DNA of 64,000 bases, from contig JAZKGQ010000024.1 in NCBI GenBank assembly GCA_040385825.1, positions 1-64,000 on the forward strand, written 5' to 3'. The position numbers were made by a program, and so were the translations under genes. This DNA is from JANNNF01 sp040385825. Its GTDB lineage: Bacteria > Pseudomonadota > Alphaproteobacteria > Rhodobacterales > Rhodobacteraceae. The notes below the pieces were generated by a model. The model was not told the DNA's origin and made no database searches. It saw nothing but the letters and a program-made list of their open reading frames with translations. Of the stretch, positions 18,112 to 26,829 are shown in pieces (within the stretch, counting starts at the first letter, position 1; the number at the start of each line of letters is the position of its first letter).

Positions 18112-19287
18112 ATGAACATGCCGAATCCTCCTGCCTTTCTGACCGACCTGCCGGTCTTTGCCGAGTTCGAGGATGTCGCCGACATTGCCCGCTATCGCCC
18201 GCTGCCGGAGGGCTGGGCGCTGGCGGTGGCCGATGTGGTATCGTCCGGCGCGGCGATTGCGGCGGGCAAGTACAAGACCGTCAACATGGCCGGGGCCTCG
18301 GTGATCACGGCGGTATTGAACGCGCTTGGGCGCAATGATTATCCCTTTGTGTTTGGCGGCGATGGCGCGGCGGTGGCGGTGCCACCTGACGGGATCACCG
18401 CCGCGACTGCGGCGCTGGCCGATGTGGGCCGCTGGATCGAGGCCGATCTGGGCCTGTCGATGCGCACGGCGCTGGTGCCGCTGGCCGACATCCGGGCGGC
18501 GGGTCTGGATGTGCGGGTGGCGCGGTTTGCGGCCAGTGGCGACATTTCCTTTGCGATGTTCGCGGGCGGCGGGTCGGCCTGGGCAGAAGCCCAGATGAAG
18601 CAGGGGCGCTTTGCGGTGGCGATGGCGCCGCCCGGCAGCAAGCCCGATCTGACCGGGCTGTCCTGCCGCTGGAACCCGGTGCAGGCGCAGAACGGCCAGA
18701 TCGTGTCAGTGATCGCGGTGGCCGCCGGGCGGCCCGAGGCCTTTCGCCAGCTGGTGGCCGATGTGGTGGGCATCGCCAATGCCGCAGGCGCCAAAGGCAG
18801 CCCCCTGCCCGTGCAAGGCCCGACCCCGCATCTGGGCTTTGCCGGGGTCGAGGCCGAAGTGCGCGCACAGACCCCGCCGGGCGCGTCCTGGTCCACCCGG
18901 CTGAAGGCCCGGCTGGCGGTGGTGTTTGCCATCGTTGCGGCCGTTGTACTGCACCGCACCAACCTGACCGTCGGCGGGTTCAACGCGCGCGATTATGGCC
19001 GCGAACTGGCGCGCAACACCGACTTCCGCAAATACGACGACGGGCTGAAAATGACCATCGACGTGGGGGACGCGGGCCTTGCCCGGATCGAGGCCCGGCT
19101 GGAACAGGCGGCGGCGCAGGGCGTGTGCCATTACGGGCTGCACCGCCAGACCTCGGCGCTGGTCACCTGCATCGTGCCATCCCTGAACAGCCGCGATCAC
19201 ATGCATTTCATCGACGGCGCGGCAGGCGGCTATGCGCAGGCCGCAGCGCAGATGAAAGCCAGCATGACCCCGGCAGCCATGGCCTGA
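18112..19287 (+). CDS. DUF3095 family protein
   Basis: A 391-aa protein matching the conserved pattern of DUF3095. LPVFAEFEDVAD comes near the start, then PEGWALAVADVVSS, GKYKTVNMAGASVI and PFVFGGDGAAVAV (about residues 80-92). The last motif, with alternating Gly/Asp, recalls the metal-binding part of nucleotide cyclase folds, but I cannot say it is catalytic. One hydrophobic stretch lies near residues 270-285. No function is established that I can state. It opens the rightward unit containing the second ABC-like protein and the cyclic-nucleotide-binding protein, which makes a nucleotide-signalling role plausible but unproven. Confidence 0.8.
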   Translation: MNMPNPPAFLTDLPVFAEFEDVADIARYRPLPEGWALAVADVVSSGAAIAAGKYKTVNMAGASVITAVLNALGRNDYPFVFGGDGAAVAVPPDGITAATAALADVGRWIEADLGLSMRTALVPLADIRAAGLDVRVARFAASGDISFAMFAGGGSAWAEAQMKQGRFAVAMAPPGSKPDLTGLSCRWNPVQAQNGQIVSVIAVAAGRPEAFRQLVADVVGIANAAGAKGSPLPVQGPTPHLGFAGVEAEVRAQTPPGASWSTRLKARLAVVFAIVAAVVLHRTNLTVGGFNARDYGRELARNTDFRKYDDGLKMTIDVGDAGLARIEARLEQAAAQGVCHYGLHRQTSALVTCIVPSLNSRDHMHFIDGAAGGYAQAAAQMKASMTPAAMA

Positions 19288-19381
19288 CAAAGGCCTTGCG
19301 CGCCCCCCGCGATTGGGCTTGAGTGATCGGCATTGATGCCGTTCCTTTCGGAAATCCCGCAGCACAAGGCCGCCCGACCCC

Positions 19382-22105
19382 ATGCTGGACCCCAAGCTTT
19401 CCCGCTATATCTGGACCCACACCCGCGCGCAGCAGATGTGGATTCTGTTTGTGGTGGCGGTGTCGATGGTGCCCTATTACCTGTCGTTCAACCTGCCCAA
19501 GCAGATCGTGAACGGCCCGATTCAGGGCGAAGGCTTTGAAGGCCCCGAAGTCACCCAGCAATTCATGCGCATCGCCTTTGACCTGCCGGTGGTGGGCAAC
19601 GTCGTGCTGTATGACGGGGTCGATCTGACCCGGCTGGGCATGCTGATGGCGCTGAGCGGGGTGTTTCTGGGCCTTGTGATCGTGAACGGGTTGTTCAAGT
19701 TCTACATCAACACCTACAAGGGCAGGCTTGGCGAACGCCTGCTGCGGCGCATCCGCTATACGCTGGTCGATCAGATCCTGCGCTTTCCCCCGGCCACCTT
19801 CAAGCGGCTGAAGGGGGCCGAAGTGTCCAGCATGGTGAAGGACGAGGTGGAACCGCTTGGCGGTTTCACCGGCGATGCCTTTGTCGCCCCGGCCCTGTTG
19901 GGGGGGCAGGCGCTGACGGCACTGATCTTCATTTTCGTGCAAAGCGTGCCCTTGGGGCTGATCACGGCGGCGCTGGTGGCGGTGCAGGCCTTCATCATTC
20001 CGCGCATGCGGCGCAGGCTGCTGGTCTTGGGGCGGGAACGGCAGTTGACGGCGCGCGAACTGGCAGGCCGGGTGTCCGAAATCGTGGACGGCATCAGCAC
20101 GGTGCATGCCTATGACACATCCAACTATGAACGTGCCGACATCGCATCGCGTCTGGGGCGGATCTACAAGATCCGCTTCGACATCTATCAGTGGAAATTT
20201 CTGGTCAAGTTCATCAACAACTTCCTCGCATCCGTCACGCCCTTTCTGTTCTACAGCGTCGGCGGCTATCTGGCGCTGAACGGGCGGCTGGACATCGGCC
20301 AGTTGGTTGCGGTGATCGGGGCCTACAAGGATTTGCCGGGGCCGCTGAAGGAACTGATCGACTGGGATCAGAACCGGCAGGACGTGCAGGTCAAATACCA
20401 GCAGGTGATCACCCAGTTTGCGGTGGATGGCATGTTGCCCGAAGGCATTCAGGCGCTGTCGGGCGAGGCCCCTGCCGCCCTTGCCCCGCCGCTGGCCGCC
20501 GTCAATCTGGGGGTGGTGGATGACAGCGGAGCGGTCGGGCTGGCGCAGGTCAACTTTACCCTGGCCCCCGGTGATACGGTGGCGGTAGTAGGCAATTCGG
20601 GGTCAGGCGGCGACATTCTGGCCGAGGCGCTGGCCCGTATCGTCTGGCCCAGCAGCGGCAAGATCACCAGCGGCGGGTCGGTGCTGCACGATCTGCCGGA
20701 ATCGGTGTCGGGCCGGTCGATCACCTATGCCGACAGTGACGCCTATTTCTTTTTCGGCAGCGTGCGCGACAACCTGCTGTACGGGCTGAAACATGCGCCG
20801 CTGATCCAGCGGGATTACACCGGCGCAGATGTGGCGACACGGGCCTGGAACCAGCGCGAGGCCGCCCTTGCGGGCAACCCCGATTACGACCTGAACAGCG
20901 ATTGGATCGACTATGCCGGCAGCGGGCTTGCGGCCGGCGCCGATCTGATGCCTGCGGTGCTGGCGGTGCTGGATACCGTGGGGGTGACGCGCGATCTGCT
21001 GGACCTGGCGCTGCGGTCCAGCCTGACGCCGGACCTGGCCGAAGCGGGCGATCTGGCCGGGCGGATCATCGCCATGCGTCAGGCCCTGCGCGAAGATCTG
21101 GTGGCGCAGGATCTGGCCGGGCTGATCGTGCCGTTTGAACCGGGGGCCTACAACCCCGAGGCCACGGTGATCGAGAACCTGCTGTTCGGCACCGCGCGCA
21201 GCGCCGCGCTGATGCCTGACGCCATCACCACCAACAGCTATTTCCGCGCAACCCTGCGTGCCCAGGGGCTGGAAGACAGCCTGTTTGACACCGGCGTTGC
21301 CGTGGCGCGCAACGCGGTGGAACTGTTCAGCGACCTGCCCCCCGGCCATCCGTTCTTTCAGCAACTGACCTTCATGAATGCCGACCACATTCCCGACTAT
21401 CAGAAACTGCTGCAAAAGATTGACCGGACCGCAGGCGGGCTGACCGAGGATGACCGCGCCCGGATGATCCGGCTGAGCTTTGACTACATCGAACCGCGCC
21501 ACCGCTTTGGCCTGATGACCAATGATCTGATGGCGCAGATCGTGGCCTTCCGCCGTGCCTTCCACGACGGCCTGCCAGACGGTCTGCGCGACGCGATCGA
21601 GATGTACGATCCTGACCGCTACATGGTGTCGGGCACCTTGCTGGACAACATGCTGTTTGGCCGGATCAGCCAGAAATACCGTGACGGCGCCGAACGGATC
21701 TATGCCGCCGTCGGCAGCCTGCTGCGCCCCTTGGGCCTGTATGAAACCGTGCTGTCGGTGGGGCTGGACTACCACGTCGGGGCGGGCGGCAAACGGCTGT
21801 CGGCGGCACAGCGGCAAAAGCTGGGTCTGGCCCGCGCCCTGCTGCGCCGGTCGGACTATTATGTTTTCAACCGCCCGCTGTCGGCGCTGGATGGCCGCCA
21901 GCAGATGCAGATCCTGCAAAACGCCCTGGCCCATCTGCGCCGCGACGAGGGCAGCCCCGGCATCGTCTGGGTGGTGTCCAACGTGGCGATGGCCCGGCAT
22001 TTCGACCGGATCGCGGTGTTTGACCGGGGCGTTCTGGCCGAAGAGGGCGAATATGACGGCCTGTCTAAAAAGAACGGTATCTTCAAGGATATGATCACGG
22101 CATAG
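19382..22105 (+). CDS. ABC-exporter-like protein with degenerate ATPase domain (paralog B)
   Basis: A 907-aa paralog of the protein at 5510-8185. Long identical stretches include VEPLGGFTGDAF, DTSNYERADIA and PGPLKELIDWD. The membrane domain spans residues about 1-330. The nucleotide-binding-like domain has GNSGSGGD (404-411) in place of Walker A, LSAAQ (806-810) for the signature and YYVFNR (826-831) for Walker B. SALD is kept (834-837), and VSN replaces the H-loop His. Three Q-loop-like repeats sit at 455-468, 590-603 and 747-760. The frame is intact throughout, so it is not a decaying pseudogene. Its stop codon shares a base with the start of the cyclic-nucleotide-binding gene. Biochemical activity is unknown. 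Confidence 0.87.
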   Translation: MLDPKLSRYIWTHTRAQQMWILFVVAVSMVPYYLSFNLPKQIVNGPIQGEGFEGPEVTQQFMRIAFDLPVVGNVVLYDGVDLTRLGMLMALSGVFLGLVIVNGLFKFYINTYKGRLGERLLRRIRYTLVDQILRFPPATFKRLKGAEVSSMVKDEVEPLGGFTGDAFVAPALLGGQALTALIFIFVQSVPLGLITAALVAVQAFIIPRMRRRLLVLGRERQLTARELAGRVSEIVDGISTVHAYDTSNYERADIASRLGRIYKIRFDIYQWKFLVKFINNFLASVTPFLFYSVGGYLALNGRLDIGQLVAVIGAYKDLPGPLKELIDWDQNRQDVQVKYQQVITQFAVDGMLPEGIQALSGEAPAALAPPLAAVNLGVVDDSGAVGLAQVNFTLAPGDTVAVVGNSGSGGDILAEALARIVWPSSGKITSGGSVLHDLPESVSGRSITYADSDAYFFFGSVRDNLLYGLKHAPLIQRDYTGADVATRAWNQREAALAGNPDYDLNSDWIDYAGSGLAAGADLMPAVLAVLDTVGVTRDLLDLALRSSLTPDLAEAGDLAGRIIAMRQALREDLVAQDLAGLIVPFEPGAYNPEATVIENLLFGTARSAALMPDAITTNSYFRATLRAQGLEDSLFDTGVAVARNAVELFSDLPPGHPFFQQLTFMNADHIPDYQKLLQKIDRTAGGLTEDDRARMIRLSFDYIEPRHRFGLMTNDLMAQIVAFRRAFHDGLPDGLRDAIEMYDPDRYMVSGTLLDNMLFGRISQKYRDGAERIYAAVGSLLRPLGLYETVLSVGLDYHVGAGGKRLSAAQRQKLGLARALLRRSDYYVFNRPLSALDGRQQMQILQNALAHLRRDEGSPGIVWVVSNVAMARHFDRIAVFDRGVLAEEGEYDGLSKKNGIFKDMITA

Positions 22106-22611
22106 TGACGGTGCCGGTGCAGGATGCTCACAAGGGGATAGGTGCGGTTTTGCTGCTGAACGACGAAGTCAAAATGCTGAAACAGGTGCCGCTGTTCGCG
22201 GGGGTGCCGTCCGCCAAGCTGAAACTGCTGGCGTTCACGTCCGAACGCGTGGTGTACCGCGCGGGCGAGACGCTGTTCTTGCAGGGCGACGAAGGCGATG
22301 CGGCATTCGTCATCCTGTCGGGCGGCGCGGATATTCTGGTCGACACCCCCGATGGCCCGATCAAGGTGGCCGAGGTCGAGGAAAACTCTTTCGTCGGCGA
22401 AATTGCCATCCTGTGCGATGTGGCCCGCACCGCCACCGTCAAGGCCAATTCGCAGGTCGAGGCGCTGCGGATCAGCAAGGACAATTTCTTCAAGCTGCTG
22501 GCCGATTTTCCCGAAATGACCATCGAGGTGGTCCGCGTGCTGGCCGACCGGCTGAGCCAGACCACGCAAGAGCTGTCAGAAGCCCGGCGCGAGGCGCAGG
22601 GGTTGCACTGA
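22105..22611 (+). CDS. Stand-alone cyclic-nucleotide-binding domain protein
   Basis: A 168-aa protein consisting almost entirely of a CRP/PKA-type cyclic-nucleotide-binding domain. The phosphate-binding cassette is intact: FVGEIAIL (96-103) with Glu99, then ARTATV with Arg108, the residues that hold the ribose and phosphate of cAMP/cGMP. There is no helix-turn-helix, so it is not a CRP transcription factor. The C-terminus is a short charged helix. The likely start is a GTG at 22105 overlapping the stop of the ABC-like gene, with an internal ATG at codon 24 as the alternative. The arrangement suggests it reports cyclic-nucleotide level to the ABC-like protein. Nothing recognisable lies in the 218 bases that follow. 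Confidence 0.88.
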   Translation: MTVPVQDAHKGIGAVLLLNDEVKMLKQVPLFAGVPSAKLKLLAFTSERVVYRAGETLFLQGDEGDAAFVILSGGADILVDTPDGPIKVAEVEENSFVGEIAILCDVARTATVKANSQVEALRISKDNFFKLLADFPEMTIEVVRVLADRLSQTTQELSEARREAQGLH

Positions 22612-22829
22612 TCCCGTGGCCCGGCACCCGTGGTTCACCGCAAGGTTTTTGCCGATTTTGCCGGATTCCGGCGCGCCATGCTCTTGCCTTGTTCGTATCG
22701 TCCCGTCACCTTGCAAGAGGAAGAAGGATCGCTGCCCCGTGCCGAAGTTGACCCCTGACCGAGCTGCCCTGTGACTGACCGGACCGCATCCGTGCTGCCC
22801 CGCGTGAACGCAGCCTTTGGGCTGCGCGC

Positions 22830-23660
22830 ATGACGGCGGCACCGTTCCAGATCCGGCTTTGGGGCGTGCGTGGCAGTCTGCCGGTGGTGGGGGCTGCGTT
22901 CCGCAAATATGGCGGCAACACCCTGTGCATCGAAATGCGCTGCGGCGACCATGTGCTGCTGTTCGATGCGGGGTCGGGCCTGATGCCCGCCGGGGCCGCG
23001 CTGCGCGAAGAAGGCCAGCGCGACATCACCCTGTTCTTCACCCATTTCCACTATGACCATGTGATGGGCCTGCCATTCTTTGGCCCGCTGTGGAACTGCG
23101 ATGCCCGGCTGAAGGTCTGGTCCGGCCATATGGCGGGCGAGATGACCACCGCCCAGATGCTGAAGGAATTCATGCGCCCGCCGTTCTTTCCGGTGGGGCC
23201 GGACTACTGCCCGGCGCAGATACAGACCGGCGATTTCCGCGCGGGCGATGTGCTGACCCCCTACCCCGGCATCACCATCCGCACCGGGCTGCTGAACCAT
23301 CCGGGCAAGGCCATGGGATACCGGGTAGAGTTTGGCGGCCGCAGCGTGGCGCTGATCACCGATACCGAACATGAGGGCGACACGCTGGACCCGACCATTC
23401 TGGACCTGATCACGGGCTGCGATCTGTTCTTGTATGACGCCACATTCGAGGAATCCGAGCTGCCGCGCTACCTTGGCTTTGGCCATTCCACCTGGCAGCG
23501 CGGCGTGGCCCTGGCGCAGACGGCGGGCGTGCCGCAGGTGGGGTTCATCCATCACGCCAAGTTCCGCACCGACGCCGATCTGGACCGGATCGAGGCCGAA
23601 GCCAAGGCCCTGCACCCCGGCGCGTTTTGTGGCTATGATCTGCAGGTGATCAACGTCTGA
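22830..23660 (+). CDS. Metallo-beta-lactamase-fold hydrolase (COG1235/PhnP-like)
   Basis: A 276-aa protein of the RxxGxRGSxP branch of the metallo-beta-lactamase superfamily. It has LWGVRGSLPVVG near residues 10-21, KYGGNT, and the metal motif HFHYDH (72-77). Later ligands are in NHPGKAMGY, LITDTEH and FIHHAKF. Relatives include PhnP-type cyclic phosphodiesterases and class II-like 3',5'-cyclic-nucleotide phosphodiesterases. Because it sits between a cyclic-nucleotide-binding gene and two cyclase genes, hydrolysis of a cyclic nucleotide is a reasonable guess, not a demonstrated fact. No signal peptide, so cytoplasmic. Confidence 0.83.
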   Translation: MTAAPFQIRLWGVRGSLPVVGAAFRKYGGNTLCIEMRCGDHVLLFDAGSGLMPAGAALREEGQRDITLFFTHFHYDHVMGLPFFGPLWNCDARLKVWSGHMAGEMTTAQMLKEFMRPPFFPVGPDYCPAQIQTGDFRAGDVLTPYPGITIRTGLLNHPGKAMGYRVEFGGRSVALITDTEHEGDTLDPTILDLITGCDLFLYDATFEESELPRYLGFGHSTWQRGVALAQTAGVPQVGFIHHAKFRTDADLDRIEAEAKALHPGAFCGYDLQVINV

Positions 23661-23723
23661 CCTGCGGGGGCCGCGCCCTCTGCCCGTGGCAAAACCGGCC
23701 CAGACGCCCCCGACAGGAGTCAG

Positions 23724-25046
23724 ATGGTGACCAATCGCCTGCGCCCCAATGTCCTGCCCGCCCGCGTCCTGGCCGAGATTGCCCGGCGCGAGGATGCGGC
23801 AGAGCGGCTGATCGGCTGGGTGCAACTGTGCATCGTGGCGTTTTTCGGGGTGCTGTATGCGCTTGCCCCGCGTGCCGAAGGCGGGTCCGGTGAAAACTTC
23901 GTGCCGATGACGCTGGCGGCCTATCTGGCCTTCACCCTGTTCCGGCTGGGCCTGTCGTACCGCATCACCCTGCCCGGCTGGTTCGTGGTCCTGTCGATGG
24001 TGGTCGACACGGCGCTGCTGTGCGGGCTGATCTTTTCCTTTCACATCCAGTATGCGCAGCCGGCGGCCTTCTACCTCAAGGCCCCGACGATGATCTACTT
24101 TTTCATCTTCATCAGCCTGCGCGCCCTGCGCTTTGATCCGCGCTATGTGCTGATTGCGGGGCTGGTGTCGGCGGCGGGGTGGCTGCTGATGGTGGGTTAT
24201 GCGCTGACCTCTGACATGGGCAAGATGAACATTACCCGCAATTATGTGGAATATCTGACCTCGAACTCCATCCTGATCGGGGCCGAGATCGACAAGAGCC
24301 TGACGCTTCTGGGGGTGACGGCGATCTTGTCCTTTGCCCAGTACCGTGCCCGCAAGGTGTTTGTGGACGCCATCCAGAGCCATTCTGCGGCCAGCGACCT
24401 GCGCCAGTTCTTTGCGCCCGAAGTGGCCGCGCGCATCACCACCTCTGATGTGATCCCGACCGCCGGCCTGTCGGAACAGCGCGAGGCCGCCATCCTGTTT
24501 GTCGATGTGCGCGGCTTTACCCGCGCCGCCGGAACCATGCCCGCCGCCGCGGTGATGCAGGTGCTGTCGCAGTATCAGCAGGCGGCGCTGACCGCGATCG
24601 AGGCCGAGGGCGGGCGCATCGACAAGTTCATCGGCGACGGCATTCTGGCGACCTTTGGCGCGGTACAGGCCAGTGACACCTTTGCCGCCGATGCGCTGCG
24701 CGCCGCGGTGCAGGTGATTGCGGCGCTGGATGCGCAGCAGGCCGCCTTTGCAGGTCTGGGCTGGCAAGGCCCGTTCAGAACCGGGGTCGGCGTTGCCGCC
24801 GGGCCGGTGACGGTGGGCGTGGTCGGGGCGGCGGGGCGGCTGGAATTTACTGTGATCGGCAATGCGGTCAATCTGGCCTCGCGGCTGGAAAACGCCAACA
24901 AGGCGCTGCACAGCCGCGCGCTGACCGATGCTGCGACCTTTGACCTTGCGCGGGCGCAGGGCTATGACGGCCCCACCCCGCTGCGGCAGCAGGACGCCGA
25001 CATCGCCGGGCTGGCGCTGCCGGTGCGCGCGGTCGTGCTGGCATGA
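23724..25046 (+). CDS. Membrane class III adenylate/guanylate cyclase
   Basis: A 440-aa protein. Residues about 30-205 hold around five to six membrane segments, then a linker (QFFAPEVAARI). A class III cyclase domain fills about 250-440. Metal aspartates are D261 (FVDVRGFT) and D305 (DKFIGDG), K301 is the purine-contact lysine, and N383/R387 lie in AVNLASRLE. The position usually Asp in mammalian adenylyl cyclases is Thr376, as in many bacterial adenylate cyclases. All catalytic residues are present, so it should make cAMP (or cGMP). The membrane domain is a candidate sensor. It lies 34 bases upstream of the second cyclase gene. Confidence 0.88.
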   Translation: MVTNRLRPNVLPARVLAEIARREDAAERLIGWVQLCIVAFFGVLYALAPRAEGGSGENFVPMTLAAYLAFTLFRLGLSYRITLPGWFVVLSMVVDTALLCGLIFSFHIQYAQPAAFYLKAPTMIYFFIFISLRALRFDPRYVLIAGLVSAAGWLLMVGYALTSDMGKMNITRNYVEYLTSNSILIGAEIDKSLTLLGVTAILSFAQYRARKVFVDAIQSHSAASDLRQFFAPEVAARITTSDVIPTAGLSEQREAAILFVDVRGFTRAAGTMPAAAVMQVLSQYQQAALTAIEAEGGRIDKFIGDGILATFGAVQASDTFAADALRAAVQVIAALDAQQAAFAGLGWQGPFRTGVGVAAGPVTVGVVGAAGRLEFTVIGNAVNLASRLENANKALHSRALTDAATFDLARAQGYDGPTPLRQQDADIAGLALPVRAVVLA

Positions 25047-25080
25047 TGACCCGGCCCCCTGACCCAACGGACGGCGCAAG

Positions 25081-26829
25081 ATGACAGACCTGCCCAACCC
25101 TTCGCCGCACCATCCTGTTTTCTCGGACGCGGACCATCTGCCGGCCCATGACGCGGCCAAAGACCCCGTTCTGTGGCGGCGCGTCACCATCATGCGGCTG
25201 CGGATCGCATCGGGGCTGGTGCTGTTCCTGTTTGCCACCACGCATTTCCTGAATCACGCGCTTGGGCTGATCTCGCTGGAGGCCATGCAGGCCGGGCAGG
25301 ATTTCCGCCTGCCGATCACCCGCAGCCTGGCGGGCATGACGGTGCTGATCACCGCCACCGCCATTCACTTCGGGCTGGGCCTGTGGACCCTGATCCGGGT
25401 GCGCACCTGGCGGCTTGGGCCGCGCAGCCTGCTGCAACTGCTGTTCGGGCTGCTGATCCCGGTGCTGCTGATCCGGCATGTGCTGGGCACACGCGGCGTG
25501 GCCGAGATGTTCGGCATCGACGACAGCTATGCCTATGCGCTGGCGGTGATGTGGCCCGGCGAGGCGTGGAACCAGGCCTTTCTGATGACGCTGGTCTGGG
25601 TGCATGGCTGCATCGGGCTGCATCACTGGCTGGCAACCAGGATGTGGTATCAGCGCTGGCTGTGGGTCTGGTACGGGGCGGCGCTGCTGATCCCCTCGCT
25701 TGGCTATGCCGGGTTTGTCACGGCGGCGCGGGTCAACCTGACGCAGACCCGCTATGTCAGCCCGCTGACCGCCGAGCAGTTTGCCCATGTGCAGAAAACC
25801 TTCGCCGTATCGGGGATGGCCTATTACACTATCATCGCCGCGGCGGTCGGGGTCTGGCTGCTGGTGCTGCTGGCGGGGCGGTTCAGCCCGCGCATCAGCG
25901 TGGCCTATGCCAACGGTCCCACGGTTGCCGCCGCCAAGGGGCTGTCGGTGCTGGATATCAGCCGGATGAACCGCATCCCGCATGCCGCCGTCTGCGGCGG
26001 GCGGGCGCGCTGTTCCACCTGCCGGGTGCGGGTGATCGAGGGCATGGAAAAGCTGCCCGCCGTCAGTGCCGCCGAGGCCATGGTGCTGCGCCGCGTTGGC
26101 GCGCCGTGGAATGTGCGGCTGGCCTGCCAGCTGCGCCCGACCGCCGATCTGCGCCTGTCGACCCTGCTGCCCGCCGACATGAACGCCGAACAGAACGCGC
26201 GGGCCGACAAGTACCATTGGGGGGTGGAACAGACCGTCACCATCATGTTCTGCGATCTGCGCGGATTCACCCGGATCTCGGAAGGGCGGCTGTCCTATGA
26301 TGTGGTGTTCTTGCTGAACCAGTTTCTGGGCCGCATGTCCGAGGCGATCGAAGACACCGGCGGCTTTGTCGACAAGTTCATGGGCGACGGCATCATGGCG
26401 ATCTTCGGCATGGATGAACCGGTCGAGGCCGGGGCCACCAAGGCGCTGGCCGCCGCCCGCGCCATGGGGGGCGTGATGGACAGCCTGAACGCCTCGTTGC
26501 GCGATGAATTGCGCGCACCCCTGTCGATGGGCATAGGCCTGCACACCGGCCCCGCCATCCTGGGCCGCATCGGTGCCTCGCAACGCAACGAGTCTGTCGC
26601 CCGGCTGACCGCCCTGGGCGAGACGGTGAACATCGCCAGCCGGCTGGAAACCAAGACCAAGGAACTGGGCGTGCAACTGGCGCTGTCGGCCAGCACCATG
26701 GCCGCAGCAGGGGCAACCGTGACCGACAAGATGACCCCGCTGGCCGTCGATCTGCGCGGGCTGAGCCAGCCGATCGACATTTTCATCGTCGCCCGCGCCG
26801 CCGATCTGTCCGAACCGGCGCCAACCTAG
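25081..26829 (+). CDS. Redox-type class III cyclase: heme-b-like membrane anchor, [2Fe-2S] domain, cyclase domain
   Basis: A 582-aa three-part protein. Residues about 40-265 form a membrane anchor with histidines in or near helices (H55, H59, H96, H133, H175, H181, H182), like diheme-b SdhC/FrdC anchors. Residues about 272-362 are a plant-type ferredoxin with cluster cysteines C305, C311, C314 and C349. Residues about 380-575 are a class III cyclase with D392, K432, D436, N517 and R521. The layout suggests cyclase activity gated by quinone or respiratory redox state. A quinone-responsive diheme-b cyclase (CyaC) is known in Sinorhizobium meliloti; whether the ferredoxin domain is shared I cannot confirm. 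Its stop shares CTAG with the convergent mutase stop. Confidence 0.87.
   Translation: MTDLPNPSPHHPVFSDADHLPAHDAAKDPVLWRRVTIMRLRIASGLVLFLFATTHFLNHALGLISLEAMQAGQDFRLPITRSLAGMTVLITATAIHFGLGLWTLIRVRTWRLGPRSLLQLLFGLLIPVLLIRHVLGTRGVAEMFGIDDSYAYALAVMWPGEAWNQAFLMTLVWVHGCIGLHHWLATRMWYQRWLWVWYGAALLIPSLGYAGFVTAARVNLTQTRYVSPLTAEQFAHVQKTFAVSGMAYYTIIAAAVGVWLLVLLAGRFSPRISVAYANGPTVAAAKGLSVLDISRMNRIPHAAVCGGRARCSTCRVRVIEGMEKLPAVSAAEAMVLRRVGAPWNVRLACQLRPTADLRLSTLLPADMNAEQNARADKYHWGVEQTVTIMFCDLRGFTRISEGRLSYDVVFLLNQFLGRMSEAIEDTGGFVDKFMGDGIMAIFGMDEPVEAGATKALAAARAMGGVMDSLNASLRDELRAPLSMGIGLHTGPAILGRIGASQRNESVARLTALGETVNIASRLETKTKELGVQLALSASTMAAAGATVTDKMTPLAVDLRGLSQPIDIFIVARAADLSEPAPT

Noticed and set aside
22635..25241. 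868-codon frame on the - strand across the hydrolase and first cyclase
   Set aside because: The + strand genes carry complete catalytic motifs; this frame has none.
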